Shown: piece after piece, positions 20,032 through 29,621 of the stretch | Position numbering within the stretch: the stretch's first letter is position 1 | Layout: every line of letters begins with the position of its first letter | NCBI RefSeq assembly: GCF_001006305.1 | Contig: NZ_LBHJ01000003.1 | Location: 545,403 to 609,402, forward strand | DNA from: Silvibacterium bohemicum | GTDB lineage: Bacteria; Acidobacteriota; Terriglobia; Terriglobales; Acidobacteriaceae | Direction: 5' to 3' | Length of the DNA stretch: 64,000 nucleotides | Made by a program: the position numbers and the translations under genes | Notes under the pieces: generated by a model | Told to the model about the DNA's origin: nothing | The model's input: only the letters and a program-made list of their open reading frames with translations | Database searches by the model: none

Positions 20032-20577
20032 TTAGCGGCAGGCGGCCTGCATGGCGTAGACGATCACGCCGGTTACGGATACGTACAACCAGATCGGAAA
20101 AGTCCAGCGTGCGATGCGTTTATGGGCAGGGAAGCGGCCGGTGAGCGAAAAGAAAAAGGTAATAAGAATGATGGGCAGCGCAATTACCGACAGCAGGATG
20201 TGCGAGAGCAACAGCTTCCAATAGAAAGGCCACCAGGGATTGAGGCGGGGAAACTTCGTCTCGCCGTGCAGCGTGAAGTTGGTCAGGTAGGAGACCAGAA
20301 AGATGGACGAGAAGAAGAAAGCCGTCAGCATGGCCGCGCGGTGCTTGGGAATCTGCCGCGTGCGGATGAAGTAGAAGCCGATCAGCAGGGCGACGGTGCT
20401 GAGCGCATTCAGCAGGGCATTGACCGCGGGCAAAAACAGCAGGTGCGTGCCTGACACGTCGGTGGGAGCGTGGAAGTAAACCAGCCAGCATATGAGCGCG
20501 CTGGCCAGGGCGCTTACGACCAGGATGGCGGCGATCGTCTTTCCGCTGGATTGCTTCGGTTGGATGGCAGTTGGCAT
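20032..20577 (-). CDS. DUF420 membrane protein
   Basis: 181 residues from ATG 20577 (AAGGA 5 bases upstream); a TTG 15 codons further up is less likely. Five predicted helices, with NALLNALSTVALLIGFYFIRTR, RQIPKHRAAM and LTNFTLHGETKF typical of DUF420 (related to CtaM/YozB). Members occur next to heme-copper oxidase biogenesis genes and are thought to help in cytochrome oxidase assembly. Here it follows ctaB by 59 bases on the same strand, fitting that role, though no oxidase subunit genes are in the window. Confidence 0.85.
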   Translation of the reverse strand: MPTAIQPKQSSGKTIAAILVVSALASALICWLVYFHAPTDVSGTHLLFLPAVNALLNALSTVALLIGFYFIRTRQIPKHRAAMLTAFFFSSIFLVSYLTNFTLHGETKFPRLNPWWPFYWKLLLSHILLSVIALPIILITFFFSLTGRFPAHKRIARWTFPIWLYVSVTGVIVYAMQAACR

Positions 20578-20635
20578 CGATCCTTCGTACTCCACTAACA
20601 CTTTCGAACTGGTTTTATTCAATTCCGCGGTGGTT

Positions 20636-21658
20636 TCATTTCCCTTTGGCGTTGAGCATGAGCGCGGTGAGCAGCAGCGGCAGGTAGATCACGCTGACCT
20701 TCAACAGGTCGCGCGCATACATCTTCGATTCGGTAGTAGAGCGGGCGCGGGTGATGCGTCCGAAACGGATTGTGTACCCCAGATACACCAGCCCGAGAAC
20801 CGCGGCGATAACCCCATAAACCGGTCCGGCAATGTGCAGATAGACCGGCGTCAGGCTCACCGGGATCATCAGCACGGCATAGGTCAGAGCTTCCAGAACC
20901 GTCGACCACCCATCCGGCTGAACCACCGGCAACATGCGGATACCGGCGCGTCCGTAGTCCTCGCGATAGAGCCACGAAATGGCCATGAAATGCGGAAACT
21001 GCCACACAAAAAGGATGCCGAAGAGCGCGACGGCCGGCCATTCAATGCGTCCCCGCGCCGCGGTCCAGCCCAGCAGCGGTCCCATCGCTCCGGGGAAGGC
21101 CCCGATGAAGGTAGCCAGGCTGGTGTAGCGCTTCAGGGGCGTATAGATCGCGACGTAGCTGAACGCGGTGATGAGCGTAAGGGTGCTGGTGACCAGGTTG
21201 GTGGAATGAGCCAGCCAGATGGCGCCGATGGCGATGGCGCCCAGGCCGAGCAGGATGCCGTGCAGCAGGCTGATGCGTCCCGAGGCCAGCGGCCGCTGCG
21301 CGGTGCGGATCATCTTCGCGTCCAGCTTGCGCTCCATGCACTCGTTGAGCGCGGCCGAGCCGGCCGAGACCATCCCGATGCCCAACAGGGCTTCGAGCAG
21401 ACCCGGCTGCACGCTGCTGATCCCCGACTGCATCGAGCCCATATAAAACCCCGCCCACGCGGTGAGCATTACCATCAACGTCACGCGGTCCTTGAAAAGC
21501 TCGCGGTAGTCGGCAATGCGAGAAGCGGTCGTCCCAGCCCGGGGAGCGCGAAGGGAGCGGTGTTCCGCCGCCTCTTTTACATCAGGGGGCGGCGCAGCGG
21601 CCAAGTCGGCTGGCTGGGCTTCGGCGGGCAACGCGGAACTGGACGAGACAGGAGTCAT
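20636..21658 (-). CDS. ctaB: Protoheme IX farnesyltransferase
   Basis: 340 residues, UbiA-type prenyltransferase with about eight or nine helices after a 45-residue Pro/Ala-rich lead. The first active-site segment reads ALNECMERKLDAKMIRTAQRPL and the second YREDYGRAG, both as in CtaB/CyoE. It adds a farnesyl chain to heme B to give heme O, needed for terminal oxidases of the o and a types. It sits in the middle of a leftward gene run ending in DUF420. A normal housekeeping gene, although separated from oxidase subunit genes. Confidence 0.95.
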   Translation of the reverse strand: MTPVSSSSALPAEAQPADLAAAPPPDVKEAAEHRSLRAPRAGTTASRIADYRELFKDRVTLMVMLTAWAGFYMGSMQSGISSVQPGLLEALLGIGMVSAGSAALNECMERKLDAKMIRTAQRPLASGRISLLHGILLGLGAIAIGAIWLAHSTNLVTSTLTLITAFSYVAIYTPLKRYTSLATFIGAFPGAMGPLLGWTAARGRIEWPAVALFGILFVWQFPHFMAISWLYREDYGRAGIRMLPVVQPDGWSTVLEALTYAVLMIPVSLTPVYLHIAGPVYGVIAAVLGLVYLGYTIRFGRITRARSTTESKMYARDLLKVSVIYLPLLLTALMLNAKGK

Positions 21659-21740
21659 TACGGGGTGGACTCTCCATGATACAGGGATCGATGCAGAGAG
21701 CGTCCGGGTCCAGGAAAATGACCGAGCGGAATGAGCGGCC

Positions 21741-22823
21741 TTACCGGATCTCGCTCGGCGGCTTGCCCTCCACGATGATGGACTCGGGTTTCACCGCGTA
21801 TTCATTGAGCAGGACCGCGACCAGCACCGCGGTGGGCACAGCTACCATGGCGCCGATTACTCCGGCGAGCGCTGCCCCCAGCAACAGGGCAATCAAAACC
21901 GACAGGCCTGCGAGGTCGACGCTGGTGCGCATGATCTTGGGCGTAAGATACGACGTCTCCACCTGCGAGTAGATGGCGTAAAAGATGGCCACGCCCAGCA
22001 CTCGTCCCCAGGAGTCGATCGCGGCTACCAGAATTGCCAGCGCCACCGAAACCAGCGCGCCCGCAATGGGGATGATGTTGAGCAGACCCATCAGCACTCC
22101 GAGCGCATAAGCGTAGCGAACCTTCAGCGCGACGAAGACGATCGTGCTGGAGAGGCCGAGAATCAGCATGAGCGATCCTTGCCCGAGCAGCCATTTGCCC
22201 ATGCGGACTTCGGCGCGGGCGAGCGTGACATCGAGTCGCTGCCGTTGCTCAACCGGAAAGAAGGAGAGCAGCCAGCGATAAGCGGTTTCGCCCTCCATCA
22301 TGAAGTACACGGTCAGCACGACGCCGGTAATGATTTTGAATAGCGTGCTGGCCCAGTTCTTGATCGAATAGAGAAGATAAGTCGCGAAGTTCGAGGCGAA
22401 GTCCTGCAGTTTGGCATTCAATGCCGCTACGTTCACGCGCTGCGAGAAGGGCAGCTGGCGGATGCGGGCCAGCAGCTGCGGACCCCGCGTAGGCATTTCC
22501 AGGGCGAACTCGTGCAGATCGCGAATGACCGGCGGCAGTGCGAAGACGAAGAAGAGCGCTGCGGCTCCCGCAGCGGCAAGCAGCAGCAGAAAGATGGCCA
22601 GACCGCGTCCCGGGCTCCATTTGCCGATACGCAGGCTGGTGATGCTCCGCACCACCGGCATCAGCACCACAGCGAATAGCGCGCTCACATAGATGAGCAC
22701 CAGCTCCTCGCGTACGTGCCAGGCGGTGTAAAGCGCGAGAGCCACACCGAAGGCGAAGAGGATATTGCCGTGGGCCGACTTGGATTTGTTCTTTGGCTGC
22801 TCGTTTTCCGTGGTTCCGCTCAT
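21741..22823 (-). CDS. AI-2E family transporter
   Basis: 360 residues from ATG 22823, which overlaps the aroK stop as ATGA, so translation is probably coupled; the longer frame into aroK is not used. About eight helices with the family pattern: paired N-terminal helices, a long periplasmic/cytoplasmic segment, then GLLNIIPIAGALVSVALA and QVETSYLTPKIM. The family includes TqsA (autoinducer-2 export) and Na+/H+ antiporter-like members, so the substrate here is open. Confidence 0.9.
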   Translation of the reverse strand: MSGTTENEQPKNKSKSAHGNILFAFGVALALYTAWHVREELVLIYVSALFAVVLMPVVRSITSLRIGKWSPGRGLAIFLLLLAAAGAAALFFVFALPPVIRDLHEFALEMPTRGPQLLARIRQLPFSQRVNVAALNAKLQDFASNFATYLLYSIKNWASTLFKIITGVVLTVYFMMEGETAYRWLLSFFPVEQRQRLDVTLARAEVRMGKWLLGQGSLMLILGLSSTIVFVALKVRYAYALGVLMGLLNIIPIAGALVSVALAILVAAIDSWGRVLGVAIFYAIYSQVETSYLTPKIMRTSVDLAGLSVLIALLLGAALAGVIGAMVAVPTAVLVAVLLNEYAVKPESIIVEGKPPSEIR

Positions 22824-23395
22824 TGCTTGGGCAGGCCTTTCTCGTCGGTGCGCATCGCTTCCGAGTGCGTCCCCGACAACTCCCATAGGATGCGCTCTGC
22901 CACCTTTTCGGGGGTAAGATCGGCCGTGGATACGGTCAGATGAGCGGTGCGATAGTGCGGGAGGCGATTGGTCAGCCGAACCAGCAGGCCATCGCGGTCG
23001 GCGAGGACCGGCCGTTCTGCGGCCTCGGGCTGAGCCACGCAGCGCGCCACCATTACCTCGAGAGGCGCGTCCAGAAAGACGACCCGGGTTTCGTCGAGAC
23101 TCTTTAAGACATCGCGAGTCCGCAAGTGTTCCATTGCACCACCGCCCAGGGCGAGCACCAGGTCCTGGCCGCGGGTGTGCTCGCGGATGGTGTCCGCCTC
23201 CACGACGCGAAAGGCGGCCTCGCCGTCTTCGGCGAAGATTTTCCCGATGGGGCGGCCGGTACGCGCCTCGATCGCCGCATCCGAGTCGATGAAGCGCCAG
23301 CCCAGTGTCTGTGCGAGCAGAGCGCCAGTGGTCGATTTACCCGCCCCCATGAACCCGGTGAGCACAATGCGTCGTATTGTCGATGGCAGCGGCAT
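22820..23395 (-). CDS. aroK: Shikimate kinase
   Basis: 191 residues. Walker A GFMGAGKST at about 14-22, the substrate-binding Asp in FIDSDAAIE, Arg in FRVVEAD, the GGGA motif and the adenine-lid Arg in AERPVLADR. It phosphorylates shikimate at O3 in the chorismate (aromatic amino acid) pathway. No other aro genes are near; it is embedded in a membrane/respiration gene run. Its start is 29 bases after the multicopper oxidase stop and its stop overlaps the next start, so the genes are probably co-transcribed. Confidence 0.95.
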   Translation of the reverse strand: MPLPSTIRRIVLTGFMGAGKSTTGALLAQTLGWRFIDSDAAIEARTGRPIGKIFAEDGEAAFRVVEADTIREHTRGQDLVLALGGGAMEHLRTRDVLKSLDETRVVFLDAPLEVMVARCVAQPEAAERPVLADRDGLLVRLTNRLPHYRTAHLTVSTADLTPEKVAERILWELSGTHSEAMRTDEKGLPKQ

Positions 23396-23424
23396 TTGTC
23401 CTTACTGCAGTATAAATTTTTACT

Positions 23425-25203
23425 TCAGTAAGAATCCCGGTTTTTCGGCAGAACGCGGATGGTGCCCATCATTCCTCCATCTTCATGCTCCAGAAGGTGG
23501 CAGTGATAGACGAACGTTCCCACCGCATTCGGATCGCGGAAATCCATGCGTAGCGTCACGCTTGGATAGCGGGCGCTCTTGCCATCCCAGTACGGCACAT
23601 TAATCGTGTCCCGCAGAAATGGTTCGTCAACCTGCACGCCCATCCATCGCGTCAGCATGAAGTGGACCTGGTGAATGTGGAAGGCATGCATCTCCTGCGT
23701 GCGATTCTCGATTACCCAATCTTCCACATCGCCCTGGTGCGCGACGATATCCGGCTGTGCTGCGTGTGAATCGAAGGGCGCGGGTGTTTGCCCGTCGACG
23801 GTGATCATGAAAACCGTGGGGCTATTCGGCGCGCCGGGATCGGAGGGCCTCTCGGAGAAATAAAGCTTTCGTGTCCGCACCGGCGGAACATTGCCAAGCC
23901 AGACCGCAGCAGAATGCGGAAGCGGCGCGGGAGATGCGCCGAGTCGCGACGCAGGCTCCGGCGAGCCCTCGGAGGCTATCACAGTCGCCAGAGGCCGCAC
24001 CGGGTCGTTCTCACCCGCCGGTCCGGTATCGACGCTGCGCGTAATCAGGCGCGCCTGCGCTCCTTGCGGCAGGCCTTTGAAGAGGAACTCCACTCGTCCC
24101 GCGGGCGGAAGGAAGACGTGATCGGCCCACAGAATCCGGTCCGGCGTCATGCCGTTCTCGTCGAGGGGTTCGCCATCGAGCGCGACCACTGCCATCGACT
24201 GCGGCTTGTTCTCCACCAGGATCTGGAGATCGAGATATGTGATCGCCGATGCATTGAGCACGCGCCACACCTGCCGCTCCGCAGGCCGCACCCTGATGAT
24301 GGCGGGTGGATAATCGGGCCAGGGCACCGGAATAAAATTGATGGAAAGATCCTTGGCCGGCTTGCCCCCGCCGCTTCCGTTATTGAGGATCTCCCCTTCG
24401 GCGTCGCGCAGGACCGGTGGAGGCGGCATGGAGCCCGTGGCCGCCGGCTCGGCATCGGGATGAAGCAGCTCCTGATCGCGAATAACGAAGACTCTCTGCG
24501 GAAGTCCGGCCAGTTCCTTGTTCGCGCGCTCGATGCCTTCGACGATCAACGCCCCGGACGCGCCTCCGAGCACCTGCGGATTGCTGAATCCATGCGTATG
24601 CGGGTGATACCAGTACAAGCCGGGCGACTCGTCGTCAGGGATACGGAAACGGTATTCGAAGGGCGCGTCCTGCGGCTGCACCATCGTACGCAGCACGTCA
24701 TCTTCATGGCACACGGGCGGCACGGTCAGGCCGTGGAAGTGGAGGTTCGTCGAGAGCGCCGTCATCCGCGCGCTCGCGCATGGATCGGAAACTGCCATCG
24801 ACGTTTCGTGGTCTTTCGAGGTGTTGCTCGAAGCGGCCACCAGCTCGTTTTTCAGATGAAGGATCAGCAGATCTCCCGGAGAGATCCGCAGCGTGGGAGA
24901 ATCCGCGCCGCTTGTATCCCAGTAGCAATAGTGTTCCTGCCCGTTCGCGGCTTTGAAGTTCGAGTAAGTAAGATCCGCCTGCAGAACGCCATTGTGACTA
25001 CGGACCTCCGGCGGGTCGGCTACAACGCTGCCGGGAAGCGGACGCGCGCAATCTTTCTGCGCATCCGCCTGTGTGTGCGCCGAAGTGGAAGCTGAAAGCG
25101 GAGCCAGTGCTAGAAGAGCGGCGCTCAATATCCGTGCCTTGCACAACGGCCGCCGCGGTGCTGCGATGGAGAATCGCTCAAACATGAATCGTTGAATAAG
25201 CAT
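23425..25203 (-). CDS. Secreted multicopper oxidase
   Basis: 592 residues from ATG 25203; ATG 25185 is equally possible, and the open frame to 25314 is probably leader. A signal peptide ends near ALAPLSASTSAHT. All copper ligands are visible: LHFHGL, WYHPHTHG, AFHIHQVHF and YHCHLLEHEDGGMMG, which carries the type 1 Cys, two His and Met. Laccase/CueO-like enzymes oxidise phenols or metal ions (Cu+, Fe2+, Mn2+) and reduce O2 to water in the periplasm. The gene is divergent from the phosphoesterase, with a shared 140-base control region, and is read towards aroK. Confidence 0.92.
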   Translation of the reverse strand: MLIQRFMFERFSIAAPRRPLCKARILSAALLALAPLSASTSAHTQADAQKDCARPLPGSVVADPPEVRSHNGVLQADLTYSNFKAANGQEHYCYWDTSGADSPTLRISPGDLLILHLKNELVAASSNTSKDHETSMAVSDPCASARMTALSTNLHFHGLTVPPVCHEDDVLRTMVQPQDAPFEYRFRIPDDESPGLYWYHPHTHGFSNPQVLGGASGALIVEGIERANKELAGLPQRVFVIRDQELLHPDAEPAATGSMPPPPVLRDAEGEILNNGSGGGKPAKDLSINFIPVPWPDYPPAIIRVRPAERQVWRVLNASAITYLDLQILVENKPQSMAVVALDGEPLDENGMTPDRILWADHVFLPPAGRVEFLFKGLPQGAQARLITRSVDTGPAGENDPVRPLATVIASEGSPEPASRLGASPAPLPHSAAVWLGNVPPVRTRKLYFSERPSDPGAPNSPTVFMITVDGQTPAPFDSHAAQPDIVAHQGDVEDWVIENRTQEMHAFHIHQVHFMLTRWMGVQVDEPFLRDTINVPYWDGKSARYPSVTLRMDFRDPNAVGTFVYHCHLLEHEDGGMMGTIRVLPKNRDSY

Positions 25204-25339
25204 CGCACAACAGTTGCATCCGCATTTTTTTGATGATTTAACGCATGTGCAACAAAGCCGGACTAGCGTGAGTTCGCTGTTACCTCGACAGGCGCCGCTC
25301 TGTTCAGACATCAAACCGGCGCCGAAAGGTTATTCAAAA

Positions 25340-26857
25340 ATGCAAAGGTACTCTGCGTTCCTCGCGACCGTTCTGGTCACCCTGATCTCGAACCCATCCT
25401 CGTCCTTCGCCCAATACGGTTACCAGTACGGCAATTCGAACCAGCATTCCAGCGCGAACTCATTTGCGACGACCACCCCGATCAAGCACCTGGTGGTGAT
25501 CTTCGATGAAAACATCTCCTTCGATCACTATTTCGGAACCTATCCCAACGCTGCGAATCCCGCTGGTGAGCCGAGCTTCCACGCGAGCCCGTCCACTCTC
25601 GCCATCAATGGCCTGACCTCGACGCTGCTCAACAACAACCCGGATTCGGCCGCGCCCTTTCGTCTCGATCGCTCCGAGGCCGTGACCTGCGACAACGACA
25701 ATCACTACACCGACGAGCAGAAGGCCTACAACGGCGGCCTCATCAACGAGGTCTCCGAGCTCTTGAGCGGCACCGGAACCGATTGCACGCCCAACCTCGC
25801 CATGGGATATTACGACGGCAATACCGTCACTGCTCTCTGGAACTACGCGCAGCACTATGCGATGAGCGACAACTTCTTCGCCTCGACCTTCGGCACCACC
25901 GTCATGGGGCATCTGAACCTGATTACCGGACAGACCCACGGCGCAACTCCGGCGACCGTCTCCGGCAAGGTAGTGAATGGCAGCGTGATCGCCAACATCG
26001 ATCCCACCGCGGACGACTGCTCGACCGGCACGACGATCCAGATGTCCGGCAAGAACGTCGGTGATCTGCTCAACGCGAAGAAGATCACGTGGGGATGGTT
26101 CTATGGCGACTGGACCCCGTCCAGCACCACCGGCGGCAAGGCCCAGTGCATCACCGAAGCCGATCCTCATTACACGCCCTTCCAGTACTACGCTTCGACT
26201 GCGAATCCCCACCACCTGCCGCCAACTTCGGTCAAGACCATCGGAACCACGGACCAGGCCAACCATCAGTACGCGCTCACCGATTTCTGGAATGCGGTCT
26301 CGGCGAATAACATCCCCGCAGTCAGCTTCCTGAAAGCCCCCGCCGACCAGACAGGTCATCCATCGACCTCCAGCCCGCTCGCCGAGCAGACATTCCTGGT
26401 CGACACTATCAACCGTCTGCAGGAGAGCCCGGATTGGAAAGACATGGCCATCCTCATCGCGTGGGACGATTCCGACGGCTGGTACGATCATGTGCTCGCA
26501 CCCATCGTTAACCCATCGAGCGATCCCAGCAACGATGCGCTGCTCGGCGCAGCGGGTCTCTGCGGAACAGCCAAGTCCGGCGCCTACCTCGATCGCTGCG
26601 GATATGGTCCACGGCTGCCTTTCCTGGTGATCTCGCCCTTTGCCCGGGAAAACTTCGTCGGCCATTCGGTCGCCGACCAGTCTTCGATTCTGCGCTTCAT
26701 CGAAGACAACTGGCAGGTGGGGCGTATCGGCGATCAATCCTTCGACGCCATCTCCGGATCGATCCTGAACCTCTTCGATTTCGACGCGAACAACCGCGGC
26801 TATGATCGCACGCTGATTCTCGATCCGAATACGGGAGAGTCGCAGCGCCAGTGGTAA
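25340..26857 (+). CDS. Secreted phosphoesterase of the phospholipase C / AcpA family
   Basis: 505 residues from ATG 25340 with AAAGG 9-10 bases upstream; the frame upstream lacks support. A clear signal peptide ends at SSSFAQ. The alkaline-phosphatase-like fold has VVIFDENISFDHYFGTYP (metal-binding Asp/Glu/Asn), a nucleophile region HYAMSDNFFASTFGTTVMGHLN, and WDDSDGWYDH near the end. Such enzymes hydrolyse phospholipids or phosphomonoesters outside the cytoplasm, often for phosphate acquisition. The GDPD gene at 31765 could act on the products. A strong intrinsic terminator follows. Confidence 0.9.
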   Translation: MQRYSAFLATVLVTLISNPSSSFAQYGYQYGNSNQHSSANSFATTTPIKHLVVIFDENISFDHYFGTYPNAANPAGEPSFHASPSTLAINGLTSTLLNNNPDSAAPFRLDRSEAVTCDNDNHYTDEQKAYNGGLINEVSELLSGTGTDCTPNLAMGYYDGNTVTALWNYAQHYAMSDNFFASTFGTTVMGHLNLITGQTHGATPATVSGKVVNGSVIANIDPTADDCSTGTTIQMSGKNVGDLLNAKKITWGWFYGDWTPSSTTGGKAQCITEADPHYTPFQYYASTANPHHLPPTSVKTIGTTDQANHQYALTDFWNAVSANNIPAVSFLKAPADQTGHPSTSSPLAEQTFLVDTINRLQESPDWKDMAILIAWDDSDGWYDHVLAPIVNPSSDPSNDALLGAAGLCGTAKSGAYLDRCGYGPRLPFLVISPFARENFVGHSVADQSSILRFIEDNWQVGRIGDQSFDAISGSILNLFDFDANNRGYDRTLILDPNTGESQRQW

Positions 26858-26922
26858 AAATCAGGTGTCTCGATCTAGTTTCGACGCCCTGAGAACACAG
26901 CCTGAAGCATCACCTAAAACAA

Positions 26923-26959
26923 ACAGCCGGGAGCATGTCGCTCCTGGCTGTAATTTTTT
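26923..26959 (+). terminator. Intrinsic terminator of the phosphoesterase gene
   Basis: 12-base stem ACAGCCGGGAGC / GCTCCTGGCTGT (one G-T pair) with a 5-base loop, followed by AATTTTTT. Confidence 0.9.
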
Positions 26960-27041
26960 ATGCGTCTTACCATGTCTATGGAGAACATCTCACCCGACGG
27001 GAGAAGATGGAACGTCCAGGTGAAGTCGAAAGGAGATCGTC

Positions 27042-27539
27042 ATGAGCTTGTCCTATAAACATGTCGCCTCACCCGTTGGAAGATTGAAACTCGTCGCCAG
27101 CGAGACCGGACTCGTTGCCATTCTCTGGGAAAACGACAATTCCCGGCGTGTTCCACTCACCGATCTCGTGGAAGACGAAAATCAGCACATCCTCGTTGAG
27201 ACTGAGCGTCAACTGAACGAATATTTCGCAGGCAAGCGCGACGTATTCTCGATCCCGCTCGACATGCGCGGCACGGCGTTCCAGAAGGATGTATGGCAGG
27301 CACTCCAGGCGATACCCTTTGGCAAAACGCTGAGCTATGGCGAGATCGCAAAACAGCTCGGCAGACCAGCCGCAAGCCGCGCTGTAGGTGCAGCGAACGG
27401 CCGCAACCCAATCTCGATTGTCGTTCCATGTCACCGGGTGATCGGTTCATCCGGCAAGCTCACCGGTTTCGCCGGCGGCCTCGACGCCAAAGCTCTTCTG
27501 TTGAATCTTGAGAAACCCACTCTCGATTTCTCGTCCTAG
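27042..27539 (+). CDS. ogt: Methylated-DNA-protein-cysteine methyltransferase
   Basis: 165 residues. AAAGGAG precedes the start. The active site PCHRV with the acceptor Cys is intact, preceded by FQKDVWQALQAIPFGKTLSYGEIA (helix-turn-helix with the Arg finger region RAVGAANGRNP). It removes O6-alkyl groups from guanine in a single-turnover suicide reaction. No Ada-type N-terminal domain is present, so it is of the constitutive Ogt type. Its stop overlaps the stop of the convergent AraC gene. Confidence 0.95.
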   Translation: MSLSYKHVASPVGRLKLVASETGLVAILWENDNSRRVPLTDLVEDENQHILVETERQLNEYFAGKRDVFSIPLDMRGTAFQKDVWQALQAIPFGKTLSYGEIAKQLGRPAASRAVGAANGRNPISIVVPCHRVIGSSGKLTGFAGGLDAKALLLNLEKPTLDFSS

Positions 27540-28480
27540 TCCTCAACCCTGTGATTCGCAGAGATGGCGCATGGTGTCGCAGGCAGGGTGTACTGCCTTG
27601 GAGAGCATCCCATCACGCGGCGGAAGGCTTTGCCGAAGGCGCTTTCGGATTCATAGCCGAGCGACTGCGCAATGGACGAGAGGCCATCAGAGGAGTTCGT
27701 CAGGCGATCGGCAGCCAGCAGCATGCGCCAGCGGATGAGGTATTCCATCGGCGTAGCGCCGACCGTCTCGCGGAAGCGCAGCGCGAAGACGGAGCGTGAC
27801 ATGCCGACGCGTTCGGCCAGCGATTGAAGCGTCCAGGGATATCCGGGATCATTGTGCATGGCGGCGATGGCAATGCTCATGTGCTTGTCAGACAGCGCAG
27901 AGAGCCAACCTGAACGAGCGCTGGCAGTGTCCGCCAGGTGCAGGCGCAGCGCCTGGATGAGCATCATGTAGGCAAGCTGCTGTGCAATCAGCGAACCGCC
28001 AGGCTGCGGATCGCGGAGTTCCTCACGCATACGCTCGAGCGACCACCGCATCGCGGTCTTGTCCGACTCGCGGCGAATATGGACGATAGGCGGCAATGAT
28101 TGCAGAAGCATCTCGGCGTGGCCGCCGCTCAAAGCGAAGTGGCCTCCGGCGATGTATCGCGCGTCTTCGGTAACACCCGGGGCTTCGTGCCTCATGCGCT
28201 GCCGGACGCAGGCCTCGGAATAGAGAAGCGGTTCGAGCGAGAGATCGGTGGTGAGATGGAATGGCAGTCCGCGCGGAAGCAGAAAGCAATCTCCGGCATG
28301 AAGCAGCACCGGCTCGGACACGCCTTCAACAACCAGCCAGCAATCCCCGGCAAGCATGGCATAACACTTGACGCCGTTATGCTTCGGAAAGCGAACGGCC
28401 ACGTCGCCCAGCACCGAAAATCCACCAGCAACGTAAACCTGCGGTTTCATCAGGGCAAGAACTTCAGACAGCGGATCCAT
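27536..28480 (-). CDS. AraC-family regulator with cupin_6 sensing domain
   Basis: 314 residues from ATG 28480 (MDPLSEVLALMKPQ is the usual start of this family); 31 more codons are open upstream to 28573. The N-terminal cupin (about 1-190) binds a ligand or metal; two helix-turn-helix motifs follow (WTLQSLAERVGMSRSVFALRF and SIAQSLGYESESAFGKAF). Regulators of this type commonly control the divergent oxidoreductase gene next to them, and here the epimerase-like gene at 28686 starts 205 bases away on the opposite strand. The ligand is unknown. Confidence 0.88.
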   Translation of the reverse strand: MDPLSEVLALMKPQVYVAGGFSVLGDVAVRFPKHNGVKCYAMLAGDCWLVVEGVSEPVLLHAGDCFLLPRGLPFHLTTDLSLEPLLYSEACVRQRMRHEAPGVTEDARYIAGGHFALSGGHAEMLLQSLPPIVHIRRESDKTAMRWSLERMREELRDPQPGGSLIAQQLAYMMLIQALRLHLADTASARSGWLSALSDKHMSIAIAAMHNDPGYPWTLQSLAERVGMSRSVFALRFRETVGATPMEYLIRWRMLLAADRLTNSSDGLSSIAQSLGYESESAFGKAFRRVMGCSPRQYTLPATPCAISANHRVED

Positions 28481-28685
28481 ACGTTGATTCGATCCTGAAG
28501 CCGGCTGCAAACGCGGCGTCTCGAATCCCTGAATCTCGGGGCGGTGTAGCGGCAGGACGATTGAACCGATCATGCGGACTCTCAGTATAGATCGTCCCAG
28601 GACCCAAGCCCATCTAGTGAAAGACGGCCCTGGTTGGTCGCTTACCAGATTCGCCGCCTATTCGTGGGACTTAGGAGACATCATC

Positions 28686-29576
28686 ATGCGTATCTTTGTG
28701 ACCGGGGCGACGGGCTTCATCGGTTCGGCGCTCGTTCCGGAGTTGATTCAGGCAGGACACCATGTGCTGGGGCTGACGCGATCGGAGGCCGGAGCCGAAG
28801 CTCTGCGCAAGGCCGGTGCCGAGGTGCAGCACGGCAACCTGGAGAACCTCGACAGCCTGCGCGAGGGAGCAGGGAAGACCGACGGCGTCATTCATCTCGC
28901 CTTCAACCACGACTTCTCGCAGTTACAGAAGAACTGTGACGATGACCGCGCAGCCATTTTGGCGATCGGCGAAGTGCTACTGGGTTCGAACCGGCCGTTC
29001 GTCGTCACCTCGGCGACGGGGATGGTGGCCAATGTGGATGGCAAGTCATCGACCGAGGATAGCGCGAGCGTTGCTTGGAATCCGCGCGTCGCTTCGGAAG
29101 AAACAGTGAAGGTGTTGACGACGCGCGGCGTGAATACCTGCGTTGTACGGCTGCCGCAGGTACACGACACCCGGAAGCAGGGACTGGTGCCCTATCTCCT
29201 CGCCGTGGCTCGCCAAAAGGGTGTCTGCGCGTATGTCGGCGACGGCAGCAATCGCTGGCCCGCAGCGCACGTCTCTGACGTAGCGCGGCTCTATCGCCTG
29301 GCCTTCGAGAAAGCAGAACTGGGTGCAATCTACCATGCAGTCGACGAGGAGGGCGTACCGATGAAAGCCATCGTCGAAGCGCACGGTCGCGGACTGAAGG
29401 TGCCGGTGGTCAGCATCCAGCCCGGGGAGGCGGAAGCGCACTTCGGCTGGCTTTCCCACTTCGCCGGCCGCGATATGCCGTCCTCTGGCGCACTCACCCA
29501 ACAGAAGCTGAATTGGAAGCCAACAGGGCGTGGCCTGATCGCAGACCTGGACGACATGGACTATACGCAAGCCTGA
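28686..29576 (+). CDS. NAD-dependent epimerase/dehydratase-type (extended SDR) protein
   Basis: 296 residues from ATG 28686, with GGAG about 8 bases upstream; the 38 codons upstream overlap the divergent control region. MRIFVTGATGFIGSALV is the dinucleotide-binding motif. VVTSATGM holds the Ser/Thr of the active site, but the usual YxxxK is not evident, as in the atypical SDR5-like group. Such proteins often reduce small carbonyls. Probably the target of the divergent AraC regulator. Confidence 0.85.
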   Translation: MRIFVTGATGFIGSALVPELIQAGHHVLGLTRSEAGAEALRKAGAEVQHGNLENLDSLREGAGKTDGVIHLAFNHDFSQLQKNCDDDRAAILAIGEVLLGSNRPFVVTSATGMVANVDGKSSTEDSASVAWNPRVASEETVKVLTTRGVNTCVVRLPQVHDTRKQGLVPYLLAVARQKGVCAYVGDGSNRWPAAHVSDVARLYRLAFEKAELGAIYHAVDEEGVPMKAIVEAHGRGLKVPVVSIQPGEAEAHFGWLSHFAGRDMPSSGALTQQKLNWKPTGRGLIADLDDMDYTQA

Positions 29577-29621
29577 GTAGGCGGCACCGCACCGGCGCCG
29601 TCCCCGGAGCGCCGGTGCGCT

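Noticed and set aside
23788..26737. Long antisense frames (435 and 425 codons) over the multicopper oxidase and phosphoesterase
   Set aside because: Both oppose genes with intact catalytic motifs, and their products are Arg-rich or low-complexity without recognisable domains.
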